From the NCBI GenBank assembly GCA_017620875.1, contig JAGAUH010000144.1:1-10114 (forward strand): DNA of 10,114 bases. The letters are read 5' to 3'. Numbering within the stretch: the first letter of the stretch is position 1; each line of letters begins with the position of its first letter. The notes under the pieces are model-generated. The model ran no database searches. It was not told where the DNA came from and worked only from the letters and a program-made list of their open reading frames with translations. Positions 3,973 to 10,114 of this stretch are shown here, in pieces. The DNA comes from Clostridia bacterium (GTDB taxonomy: Bacteria; Bacillota; Clostridia; Christensenellales; Borkfalkiaceae). A program made the position numbers and the translations under genes.

Positions 3973-4959
3973 ATGTTTATTAATTATTTTTTGGGGTTTT
4001 TAGGGGGACTTGCGGTGTTTTTGCTAGGGGTAAAAATGCTTTGCGAAAATTGTTCTTGTTTGGTTAGCGGTAGGGTAGAAAAAACTTTAAATAAGCATTC
4101 TTCTTCTACTATAAAGTGTTTTGGTAGCGGTATCGTTATTAGCGCAATAACGCAAAGTAGCGTTGCAACTAACGCAAGCGTAATAAGTTTAGTTAATAGC
4201 AATAAAATGAGTTTAAAAGGGGCTTGTGCGGTTATACTTGGCGTAAACATAGGTACTACCATAACTACCCAAATAATATCGCTATCGGGCACTAGTTTTT
4301 CGGTGTTACCTATTGCGTGTTTTGTTGGGTTTGTGGGTGTTGTTTTTTCTTTTTTTAAGGGCAAATTTAAAAATTTAGGCTATTTATTTTTGGGGTTTGG
4401 TTTTATTTTTATCGGGTTAGATATAATAGGCGCAAAAATGGACTATTTTACCACTTTGCCGTTTTTTAAAAGCATATTTAAAACGCAAAATCCATTTCTA
4501 CTAGTGCTATACGGAATACTAGTTCCTGCAATAACTTTTTCTTCGGCTAGTTTAACGGGTGTTATGGTGGTGCTTGCAAGCCAAAACCTAATTAGTTTTA
4601 ACCAATGCGTATACTTAATACTCGGTGCAAACGTTGGTAGTTGCATTGGCGTTTTTTATTCGCTTAGCGGAAAAAGTAATTTGGCAAAAACCACCGCAAC
4701 GTTTAATTTGTTAGTAAACGTTTTCGGACTAATTTTGTTTTTTCCTATAAATATGCTACTTGCGGACAAATTAGATTTTTTATTTACTTTTTTAGGTTCT
4801 ACCGCTCAAAGAAAATTTGCAAATTTCCATACGGTATACAACGTAGTGTCTAGTTTGTTAATTTTTCCTATATTAGATAAATTTATTTATCTATCCAAAA
4901 AAATTTTTACTATAAAAATGCCTAAAAAAGCCAAAATTATTGACAAAGCGCAAATTTAG
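3973..4959 (+). CDS. Na/phosphate cotransporter family protein (NptA/YjbB-like), without PhoU domain
   Basis: A 328-residue polytopic membrane protein of the Na/Pi-cotransporter II-related family, which moves phosphate with sodium across the cytoplasmic membrane. The inverted duplication typical of the family is visible. Repeat 1 has ITQSSVATN (59-67) and GVNIGTT (90-96). Repeat 2 has TFSSASLTG (188-196) and GANVGSC (218-224). 'FANFHTVYN' (282-290) matches the conserved A.aHT.FN near the end of the core. Many bacterial relatives carry a C-terminal PhoU-like domain that brings them to about 550 residues; it is missing here, and the protein ends in a basic tail. I chose the ATG at 3973; an in-frame TTG at 3961 would add four residues but has no ribosome binding site. 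The site before 3973 (GGGT) is also weak. The gene ends in TAG, and its last codons contain the -35 box of pgk. Confidence 0.85.
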   Translation: MFINYFLGFLGGLAVFLLGVKMLCENCSCLVSGRVEKTLNKHSSSTIKCFGSGIVISAITQSSVATNASVISLVNSNKMSLKGACAVILGVNIGTTITTQIISLSGTSFSVLPIACFVGFVGVVFSFFKGKFKNLGYLFLGFGFIFIGLDIIGAKMDYFTTLPFFKSIFKTQNPFLLVLYGILVPAITFSSASLTGVMVVLASQNLISFNQCVYLILGANVGSCIGVFYSLSGKSNLAKTTATFNLLVNVFGLILFFPINMLLADKLDFLFTFLGSTAQRKFANFHTVYNVVSSLLIFPILDKFIYLSKKIFTIKMPKKAKIIDKAQI

Positions 4960-4966
4960 TTATAAT
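4940..4966 (+). promoter_or_regulatory. probable pgk promoter
   Basis: TTGACA (4940-4945) and TATAAT (4961-4966) are perfect boxes separated by only 15 bases; an offset -10 (TAATAT, 4963-4968) would give the usual 17. The -35 box lies inside the last codons of the transporter gene. The leader before the pgk ATG would be about 30 bases. Confidence 0.65.
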
Positions 4967-5002
4967 ATATAAGTTAGAGAAAAATATTTAAGGAGTTTTG
5001 TC

Positions 5003-6319
5003 ATGAACAAAAAATCTATAAAAGACGTACAAGTAAAAGGCAAAAAATGTCTTGTAAGAGTAGACTTTAACGTTCCTATGAAGGACGGAGTTATTACAGA
5101 CGAAAACCGTATCGACGGAGCGCTACCTACTATTAAATATTTAGTAGAGCAAGGCGCAAAAGTTATACTATGTTCTCACATGGGTAAACCACACAACGTT
5201 TTAACCCCAGGTTTTGGACTAAACAAAAAAGAAAAGAAAGCAGTAGAAGCGCTACCTGAAGCAGAGAGAGAAGCAGCAACTGCCGCTTACTTAGAAAAAG
5301 CAAAGGGCGACTTTAAAAAATTTACTTTAAAGCCTGTTGCAGAAAAATTAGCAGAAAAGTTAGGACAACCCGTTGTATTTGCTACTGACCTAGTTGGCGA
5401 AAGCGCACAAAAGGCGGTTGCAGAAATTAAAGACGGCGAAGTTGTTTTATTAGAAAATACAAGATTTGAAAAGGGCGAAGAAAAGAGAGAAGAAGAACTT
5501 TGCAGAAAACTTGCAGAGTTTTGCGATATCTACGTAAACGACGCTTTTGGTACTGCTCACCGTTCTCACGCAACAACCGCTGCTATTGCAGAATATGGTT
5601 TTGCAAAAACTGCAGTATGCGGTTTCTTAATCGAAAAAGAATTATCTGTTATGGCTAAGGCTCTAGAAGAACCAGAAAGACCTTTCGTTGCGGTACTTGG
5701 CGGAGCAAAAGTTGCAGATAAACTAAAAGTTATTGCTAACTTATTAGAAAAATGCGATACTTTAATTATCGGTGGCGGTATGGCTTATACTTTCTTAAAG
5801 GCTCAAGGTATGGAAGTTGGTACTTCACTCGTTGATACCGAGCAATTAGATTACTGTAACGAAATGCTTGCAAAGGCAAAAGCGCTTGGCAAAAAGATTT
5901 TACTTCCTGTAGACTCTGTTGCCGCTAAGTCTTTCCCTAACCCAATCGACGCGGAAATCGAAGTTAAAGAATTCGTTGCGGGCGAAATCCCTGCAGACTA
6001 TATGGGACGTGATATCGGTTCTAAGACTAGAGAATTATTTGCAGAAGCATTAAAGAGCGCTAAAACCGTTATTTGGAACGGACCTATGGGCGTATTCGAA
6101 AACCCTATCCTTGCTAAAGGAACAGAGTTTATTGCCGCAACAATGGCAGAATTAGACGGAGCAACTATCATTATCGGTGGTGGAGATAGCGCGGCTGCCG
6201 TTGCTCAACTAGGATACAAAGATAAAATGACTCACATTTCTACCGGTGGTGGAGCATCACTTGAGTTATTCGAAGGTAAAATTTTACCGGGAATTGCTTG
6301 TTTAAACGATAAAGATTAA
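5003..6319 (+). CDS. pgk: phosphoglycerate kinase, with an inserted segment after the first substrate loop
   Basis: Cytoplasmic glycolytic enzyme transferring phosphate between 1,3-bisphosphoglycerate and ADP to give 3-phosphoglycerate and ATP. The signature motifs are all present: RVDFNVP (19-25), SHMGKP (58-63), [10 protein letters not shown] (151-160), [13 protein letters not shown] (178-190), [11 protein letters not shown] (231-241), WNGPMGVFE (358-366), GGGDSAAAV (392-400) and [11 protein letters not shown] (411-421). At 438 residues it is roughly 40 longer than the common bacterial form. The extra length sits at about 64-107, between SHMGKP and the '[10 protein letters not shown]' helix, and is rich in Lys, Glu and Ala, probably a surface helical hairpin. 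The ATG is preceded by AAGGAG (4991-4996). It forms an operon with tpiA, 17 bases downstream. Codon use (frequent GCA, GAA, TAC, AAC) fits a highly expressed gene. Confidence 0.98.
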   Translation: MNKKSIKDVQVKGKKCLVRVDFNVPMKDGVITDENRIDGALPTIKYLVEQGAKVILCSHMGKPHNVLTPGFGLNKKEKKAVEALPEAEREAATAAYLEKAKGDFKKFTLKPVAEKLAEKLGQPVVFATDLVGESAQKAVAEIKDGEVVLLENTRFEKGEEKREEELCRKLAEFCDIYVNDAFGTAHRSHATTAAIAEYGFAKTAVCGFLIEKELSVMAKALEEPERPFVAVLGGAKVADKLKVIANLLEKCDTLIIGGGMAYTFLKAQGMEVGTSLVDTEQLDYCNEMLAKAKALGKKILLPVDSVAAKSFPNPIDAEIEVKEFVAGEIPADYMGRDIGSKTRELFAEALKSAKTVIWNGPMGVFENPILAKGTEFIAATMAELDGATIIIGGGDSAAAVAQLGYKDKMTHISTGGGASLELFEGKILPGIACLNDKD

Positions 6320-6336
6320 TATTAAGGAGATATACA

Positions 6337-7083
6337 ATGAGAAAGGCTATTATTGCAGGAAACTGGAAAATGAACAAAACTCCAAGCGAAGGAGTTAAAC
6401 TAGTAGAAGAATTAAAACCACTAGTTGCAAACGCAGATTGCGAAGTTGTTGTTTGCGTACCAGCAACTAACATTTACGCAGTAGGACAAGCAATTAAAGG
6501 TTCTAACATTAAACTAGGCGCAGAAAACGTTCACTGGGCAGAAAGCGGTGCTTTTACAGGCGAAATTTCTGCAGATATGTTATTAGAACTTGGTGTAGAA
6601 TACGTTATTATCGGACATAGCGAAAGAAGACAATATTTTGGCGAAACCGATGAAACTGTAAACAAAAGAACTTTAACTGCTCTTAAAAAAGGTTTAACAC
6701 CTATTGTTTGCGTTGGTGAAACTTTAGAAGAAAGAGAAGGAAACAAAACTGAAGAAGTATTAAAAGTACAATTAACCGAAGGATTAAAGGGTATCGAAGA
6801 TTTAACTAAAATCGTTATCGCATACGAACCTGTTTGGGCTATCGGTACAGGTAAAACTGCTACTAGCGAACAAGCAAACGAAACTATCGGTTTTATCCGT
6901 AAAACTCTAGGCGAATTATTCTGCGAAAAATGTGCTGCGCAAGTACAAATTCAATACGGCGGAAGTATGAAACCTGGCAACGCTAAAGAACTTATGGCTA
7001 TGGAAGAAATAGACGGTGGTTTAATTGGCGGAGCGGCTTTAAAAGCAGAAGATTTTGCAGGTATCGTTAATTACAACAAGTAA
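6337..7083 (+). CDS. tpiA: triose-phosphate isomerase
   Basis: Cytoplasmic (beta/alpha)8-barrel enzyme interconverting dihydroxyacetone phosphate and glyceraldehyde 3-phosphate. Length (248) is standard. Catalytic residues are visible: K11 in AGNWKMN, H94 in IIGHSERR and E164 in AYEPVW. The flexible lid [11 protein letters not shown] (165-175) and the phosphate-binding segments [10 protein letters not shown] (206-215) and GGLIGGAAL (227-235) are intact. The ATG follows AAGGAGA (6324-6330). It is translated from the same message as pgk, with a terminator at 7105-7136 closing the operon. Confidence 0.98.
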   Translation: MRKAIIAGNWKMNKTPSEGVKLVEELKPLVANADCEVVVCVPATNIYAVGQAIKGSNIKLGAENVHWAESGAFTGEISADMLLELGVEYVIIGHSERRQYFGETDETVNKRTLTALKKGLTPIVCVGETLEEREGNKTEEVLKVQLTEGLKGIEDLTKIVIAYEPVWAIGTGKTATSEQANETIGFIRKTLGELFCEKCAAQVQIQYGGSMKPGNAKELMAMEEIDGGLIGGAALKAEDFAGIVNYNK

Positions 7084-7104
7084 TTGAGTGCTTAATTAAA
7101 CTTT

Positions 7105-7136
7105 AACGGGAGTAGTTTCTACTCCCGTTTTTTATT
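7105..7136 (+). terminator. intrinsic terminator of the pgk-tpiA operon
   Basis: Perfect 11-bp stem AACGGGAGTAG (7105-7115) with CTACTCCCGTT (7119-7129), loop TTT, followed by a T run. Its position 21 bases after the tpiA stop shows that the metallophosphoesterase gene downstream is mainly a separate unit. Confidence 0.9.
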
Positions 7137-7172
7137 TTTTAAAATACGATTTATAAACGTATAGGGGGATTT

Positions 7173-7742
7173 ATGATATATTTTACTTCGGATTTACATT
7201 TGGGACATAATAATATTTTAAAACTTTGTAATAGACCTTTTAGTTCTATAGAAGAAATGGACGAACATATAATTTCGGCTTGGAATAAAAAAGTAAAAAA
7301 GGGGGACAAAGTTTATATAGTCGGAGATTTTATTTGGGAAAAAGAACCCGAACCACAAAGATTTTTATCTAGGTTAAACGGCACTAAAATTTTAGTAATG
7401 GGTAACCACGATAGCAAGTGGCTAAACAAAATAAACAATTTGTCCGATTACAATTTAATAATAGCGGATAAAATAGTAGAAATTTGCCACGAGCAAAAAG
7501 TTATAACGCTTTCTCATTATCCTATGTTAGAGTGGAAAAATAGTCGAAAAGTTGGTAGTAAAAAACTAGGGTACTTATTGCATGGGCATATACATAACAA
7601 CGTTAGAGAAGAATACTACGTTTTGTTTAATAAAGAAAACGCGTTAAACGTTGGTGTAGACGTAAACAAATTTGAGCCCGTAACGTTGCAGGAGTTGATG
7701 CAAAACAATATAGATTTTAAAAATAAGGTATTAAAAAAATAA
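7173..7742 (+). CDS. small calcineurin-like metallophosphoesterase
   Basis: A 189-residue cytoplasmic protein with all metal-binding blocks of the calcineurin-like family: SDLHLGH (6-12; D7, H9), VGDF (D52), GNHD (77-80; N78, H79), SHYP (114-117; H115) and HGHIH (137-141; H139, H141). It is of the short single-domain type close to YfcE/MJ0936-like and 'DLHxGH' phosphoesterases, which bind two metal ions such as Mn and hydrolyse phosphodiesters or phosphomonoesters. The substrate cannot be read from the sequence. The ATG has AGGGGGA (7163-7169) just upstream; a good promoter is not evident. It sits between tpiA and gpmI, which are adjacent in many Firmicutes, so it looks like an insertion into that order. 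Confidence 0.9.
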   Translation: MIYFTSDLHLGHNNILKLCNRPFSSIEEMDEHIISAWNKKVKKGDKVYIVGDFIWEKEPEPQRFLSRLNGTKILVMGNHDSKWLNKINNLSDYNLIIADKIVEICHEQKVITLSHYPMLEWKNSRKVGSKKLGYLLHGHIHNNVREEYYVLFNKENALNVGVDVNKFEPVTLQELMQNNIDFKNKVLKK

Positions 7743-7746
7743 TTAG

Positions 7747-7784
7747 TTAGTTTTAATTGATTAGTTTTAATTGATTTTAATTTG
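7747..7784 (+). repeat. 14-bp tandem repeats upstream of the gpmI promoter
   Basis: TTAGTTTTAATTGA occurs twice head to tail (7747-7760, 7761-7774), and a partial third unit TTTTAATTTG follows (7775-7784). The second copy ends inside the -35 box of gpmI. It may be slippage in AT-rich DNA, or a UP/operator element. Confidence 0.6.
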
Positions 7785-7799
7785 TAAATAATATATAAT
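7771..7799 (+). promoter_or_regulatory. gpmI promoter
   Basis: TTGATT (7771-7776), a 17-base spacer and TATAAT (7794-7799). The predicted start is near 7806, giving a leader of about 35 bases with TAGGAG (7829-7834) before the ATG. Confidence 0.75.
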
Positions 7800-7839
7800 A
7801 CTTAATGGAATTTAATTTATAAATATTTTAGGAGTTAAT

Positions 7840-9378
7840 ATGAAAACAAGACCGGTTTGTTTGTTAATTATGGATGGTTACGCATATCGTAACTGCGATT
7901 GCGGTAACGCAATTAAAACTGCTAATGCACAAGTTATAGAAAATTTAGCAAAAACTTATCCTTCTACCCAACTTGGTGCAAGTGGATTAGACGTAGGACT
8001 ACCTGATGGTCAAATGGGCAATAGCGAAGTAGGACACTTAAATATTGGTGCAGGTAGAGTTGTTTATCAAGAACTTACTCGTATAACCAAATCTATTAAA
8101 GACGGCGACTTTTTTGCTAACGAAGAACTACTTAACGCAGTTGCAAACGCTAAAAACAACGATAAAGCGCTTCATATATTCGGACTATTATCCGAAGGTG
8201 GAGTTCATAGCCACATAACTCACTTATACGCTATTTTAGAACTTGCTAAAAAGAGTGGCTTAAATAAAGTATTCGTACACGCGTTTATGGACGGTAGAGA
8301 CGTTCCTCCAACGAGCGGTGCGGGATATATTAAAGCATTACAAGATAAAATTGCAGAAATTGGCGTTGGTAAAATTTCTACTGTAACGGGAAGATATTAC
8401 GCAATGGATAGAGATACTAACTGGGATAGAGTTAAAAAGGCTTACGACAGTTTAGTTTTAGGCGAAGGTAATTATTTTGAAGACGCATATTTAGCAGTAG
8501 AAGAAAGTTATAAAAACGGCGTTACGGACGAGTTTATATTACCTATAAATATCACCGAAAACGGACAACCTATTGGACTAGTAGAAAACGGAGATAGTAT
8601 AGTATTTTTCAACTATCGTCCAGATAGAGCAAGAGAAATTACAAGAGCATTTTCTGAGCCGGAATTTGCTGGATTTGAAAGAGCAAAAGGATTTTTAAAT
8701 CCATACTACGTATGCTTTACTCAATACGACGCTAGTTTTACAAACGTAAAAATTGCCTTTAAACCACAAAAATTAACCAACACTCTTGGCGAATATCTTG
8801 CTAAAAAAGGTTATACTCAACTTCGTATTGCAGAAACCGAAAAATACGCTCACGTAACGTTTTTCTTTAACGGCGGTAAAGAAGCGCAAGAAGTAAACGA
8901 ATTTAGAGATTTAATACCTTCTCCAAAGGTTGCCACTTACGACTTAAAGCCAGAAATGAGCGCATTAGAAGTTACCGATAAATTTTTAGAAGAACTTGCT
9001 TTAGACAAGTTTGACGTTATGATTTTAAACTATGCAAACTGCGACATGGTAGGACATACCGGTGTTATGGATGCAGCGGTTAACGCCGTTAAAACCGTAG
9101 AGAATTGTATGGATAAAATAGTTAAGGCTATACTTGCAAAAGGTGGTAGCGCGCTTATTACTGCCGACCACGGAAATGCCGACTGCATGAAAGAGCAAGA
9201 CGGATCACCTTTTACCGCTCACACTACTAACCCCGTTCCATTTATCTTAGTTAGCGAACAATTTAAGGATGTAACTTTAAGAGAAGACGGAATATTAGCG
9301 GACATTGCTCCAACTCTATTACAAGTTATGGGAGAAGAAATCCCTGCCGAAATGAGTGGAAAATCTTTAATCAAATAA
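7840..9378 (+). CDS. gpmI: 2,3-bisphosphoglycerate-independent phosphoglycerate mutase
   Basis: Cytoplasmic Mn-dependent enzyme converting 3-phosphoglycerate to 2-phosphoglycerate via a phosphoserine intermediate. At 512 residues it is full length. D12 (LIMDGY) and the nucleophile S62 in GQMGNSEVGH (57-66) belong to the alkaline-phosphatase-like domain. The inserted phosphotransferase domain shows H123 (GGVHSH), D151/R153 (MDGRDVPP), R185 (GRYYAMDRD) and NYRPDRAREI (258-267). The second half has KYAHVTFFFNGG (335-346), NCDMVGHTG (400-408; D402, H406), TADHGNAD (441-448; D443, H444) and H461. One small deviation is Cys at 401, where Pro is usual. It has its own promoter, and secG follows 84 bases later. 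Confidence 0.98.
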   Translation: MKTRPVCLLIMDGYAYRNCDCGNAIKTANAQVIENLAKTYPSTQLGASGLDVGLPDGQMGNSEVGHLNIGAGRVVYQELTRITKSIKDGDFFANEELLNAVANAKNNDKALHIFGLLSEGGVHSHITHLYAILELAKKSGLNKVFVHAFMDGRDVPPTSGAGYIKALQDKIAEIGVGKISTVTGRYYAMDRDTNWDRVKKAYDSLVLGEGNYFEDAYLAVEESYKNGVTDEFILPINITENGQPIGLVENGDSIVFFNYRPDRAREITRAFSEPEFAGFERAKGFLNPYYVCFTQYDASFTNVKIAFKPQKLTNTLGEYLAKKGYTQLRIAETEKYAHVTFFFNGGKEAQEVNEFRDLIPSPKVATYDLKPEMSALEVTDKFLEELALDKFDVMILNYANCDMVGHTGVMDAAVNAVKTVENCMDKIVKAILAKGGSALITADHGNADCMKEQDGSPFTAHTTNPVPFILVSEQFKDVTLREDGILADIAPTLLQVMGEEIPAEMSGKSLIK

Positions 9379-9397
9379 AAAATATATATTAAAACAC

Positions 9398-9426
9398 TTG
9401 CTAAAAATAAAAAAAGATGTTAAAAT
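9398..9426 (+). promoter_or_regulatory. secG promoter
   Basis: TTGCTA (9398-9403), a 17-base spacer and TAAAAT (9421-9426), between the gpmI stop and the secG ribosome binding site AGGAGA (9451-9456). It lets secG be expressed apart from gpmI, although no terminator separates the two. Confidence 0.65.
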
Positions 9427-9462
9427 AGCAACTGTATCAATATTGTAATTAGGAGAGATAAT

Positions 9463-9753
9463 ATGGCTTCAGTTTTATCTAATCTTTTAATAAGTAGCGA
9501 ACTTTATAAGGCGCTTAGTATTATTTGCGTGGTTCTTGCCGCTGTTTGTGCTTTATTTGTTTTAGTAGTAATTTTATTACAACCTGGCAACTCAGATGGT
9601 ATGAGTGCTTTGGGTGGCGGTTCTTCCGATACTTTTTACGGACACAACAAAAGCAAAACTTTAGAGCATAAGTTAAAAGTGCTAACCGGTATTTGCATTG
9701 CAATTATTATGGTTTGTATGATTACTTTCTTTATCTTGGCTTTAATTCCATAA
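9463..9753 (+). CDS. secG: protein-export membrane protein SecG
   Basis: Small subunit of the SecYEG translocon in the cytoplasmic membrane; it assists SecA-driven protein export. The 96 residues show the two expected transmembrane helices (about 17-39 and 72-95) and the conserved loop 'ILLQPGNSDGMSALGGGSSDTFYG' (start of the loop at about 37), which matches the family's LLQ.G...GLS..GG....fG pattern. It follows gpmI, which is the usual Firmicutes order, where eno often sits between them and rnr/smpB follow. Here eno is absent, and a terminator plus the modular repeat follow instead. Confidence 0.95.
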   Translation: MASVLSNLLISSELYKALSIICVVLAAVCALFVLVVILLQPGNSDGMSALGGGSSDTFYGHNKSKTLEHKLKVLTGICIAIIMVCMITFFILALIP

Positions 9754-9774
9754 TACTAATTTATTTTAAATTTA

Positions 9775-9804
9775 AATGCGCCTTATTTTTAAGGCGCATT
9801 TTTT
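9775..9804 (+). terminator. intrinsic terminator after secG
   Basis: Perfect 10-bp stem AATGCGCCTT (9775-9784) with AAGGCGCATT (9791-9800), loop ATTTTT, then a T run to 9804. It ends the gpmI-secG transcript and sits just before the second copy of the modular repeat. Confidence 0.9.
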
Positions 9805-9871
9805 GAACTTTCTTTAAACTTCCTATAAACTTCGCAATACTGCGTTACTGCCAAAATTATAGACTTTGGCA

Positions 9872-9912
9872 ACCAACAAGGTTAGCAAAATCCTATAATT
9901 TTGTCGAGCCTT
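9872..9912 (+). repeat. P module of the modular repeat, copy 2a
   Basis: A 41-base unit: AACC-AACAA-GGTT hairpin (9871-9883), linker, CAAAAT...ATTTTG hairpin (9888-9903) and CGAGCCTT. The outer pair of the first stem is A-T, whereas it is G-C in the unit at 10016. The second stem is longer than in copy 1. A separate hairpin GCCAAA (9850-9855) with TTTGGC (9865-9870) lies just before it. Confidence 0.7.
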
Positions 9913-10015
9913 GTCTTGCTCGTTTCTAGAAAGTTTAAACCTTTCATTATTTAGGTCGGTTTAATAACTATCCAATTTTCCCCGTTTCTATTTAAGGGGA
10001 GTAAAAAATATAAAG

Positions 10016-10056
10016 ACCAACAAGGTCTACCAAATCTTAAAAAATTTGTCGAGCCT
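10016..10056 (+). repeat. P module of the modular repeat, copy 2b
   Basis: GACC-AACAA-GGTC hairpin (10015-10027), linker CTAC/TAC, CAAAT...ATTTG hairpin and CGAGCCT. One base longer inside the second hairpin than the other two P modules. The T module follows after four bases. Confidence 0.7.
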
Positions 10057-10060
10057 AGTG

Positions 10061-10114
10061 CGTCAAAGTACGACTAAAAGTCAGTAATTTAACAAAGTAA
10101 AATTACAAGACCTA
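10061..10114 (+). repeat. T module of the modular repeat, copy 2
   Basis: Differs from 979-1032 by one base in 54. Hairpins: GACT (10072-10075) with AGTC (10079-10082), and GTAATTT (10084-10090) with AAATTAC (10100-10106), a full 7-bp stem here. Confidence 0.85.

Larger units (their letters stand above)
9823..10114 (+). repeat. modular hairpin-rich intergenic repeat, copy 2 (runs to the window end)
   Basis: In order it holds CTATAAACTT (9823-9832), a P module (9872-9912), CGTTTCTAGAAAGTTTAAAC (9921-9940), AACTATCCAATTTT (9966-9979), a CCCC/GGGG hairpin (9980-9983 with 9996-9999), a second P module (10016-10056) and the T module (10061-10114). Copy 1 has the T module before the CTAGAAAG block and only one P module, so the modules are shuffled or part of a longer tandem arrangement cut off here. 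There is no open reading frame. The T module reaches exactly the last base of the window. Confidence 0.75.

Noticed and set aside
3984..4364. Minus-strand open frame inside the transporter gene
   Set aside because: It is an antisense shadow of a gene with clear family motifs, lacks a ribosome binding site and reads as low-complexity hydrophobic/proline text. The same reasoning applies to the minus-strand frames inside trmL, the DUF4268-like gene, pgk, tpiA and secG.
2..9753. Reassigned TGA codon, because no gene here ends in TGA
   Set aside because: All intact genes use TGG for tryptophan and have no internal TGA. Avoidance of TGA as a stop is common in low-GC genomes and the sample is small.

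Overview
The window comes from a low-GC, Firmicutes-type bacterium, most likely an uncultured member of the Clostridia. The pointers are strong AGGAG-type ribosome binding sites, sigma-A-like promoters (TTGACA/TATAAT), U-tract hairpin terminators, and a pgk-tpiA-gpmI-secG order typical of Clostridia and Bacilli. All intact genes read with the standard bacterial code: stops are TAA or TAG, and tryptophan is TGG. No rRNA, tRNA, CRISPR array or transposase gene is visible.

Layout. Bases 2-907 hold the 3' end of a nitrilase-superfamily gene whose catalytic cysteine position is alanine, coupled to the tRNA methyltransferase gene trmL. Bases 908-1565 are non-coding: a modular, hairpin-rich repeat, two intrinsic terminators, and then a strong promoter preceded by four 10-bp tandem repeats. 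Bases 1566-2973 hold three small AT-rich accessory genes in one direction. The first is a conserved unknown with a coiled coil, the second is DUF4268-like, and the third is an unknown that may carry a small beta-barrel domain. The DUF4268-like gene is cut by an in-frame TAA, and a plausible 27-codon C-terminal remnant follows in the same frame. Bases 2974-3270 are non-coding, with nested inverted repeats, a fragment of the modular repeat and a terminator for the next gene.

Bases 3271-3946 are a divergent pair: an XRE-type repressor (minus strand) and a two-helix membrane protein with an extramembrane Cys/His zinc motif. A likely operator exactly fills the 16-bp promoter spacer of the membrane-protein gene. 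Bases 3973-4959 encode a short Na/phosphate cotransporter-like protein without the usual PhoU tail. Bases 5003-9753 form the lower-glycolysis and secretion block. It comprises pgk and tpiA (an operon ended by a terminator), a small metallophosphoesterase, gpmI with its own promoter, and secG with its own promoter and terminator. From 9823 to the window end a second copy of the modular repeat begins. A 54-base part of it matches the copy after trmL at 53 positions.

How it fits together. Pgk, TpiA and GpmI catalyse triose-phosphate interconversion and the two steps from 1,3-bisphosphoglycerate to 2-phosphoglycerate; SecG belongs to the protein-export channel. These are core genes. The stretch 908-3946 is the accessory part and looks like an insertion-prone region bounded by repeat copies. 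The most interesting items are the repeat family, whose hairpins are kept by compensatory changes; the small cassette with its iteron-like promoter and broken DUF4268 gene; and the neat repressor-operator arrangement at 3513-3563.
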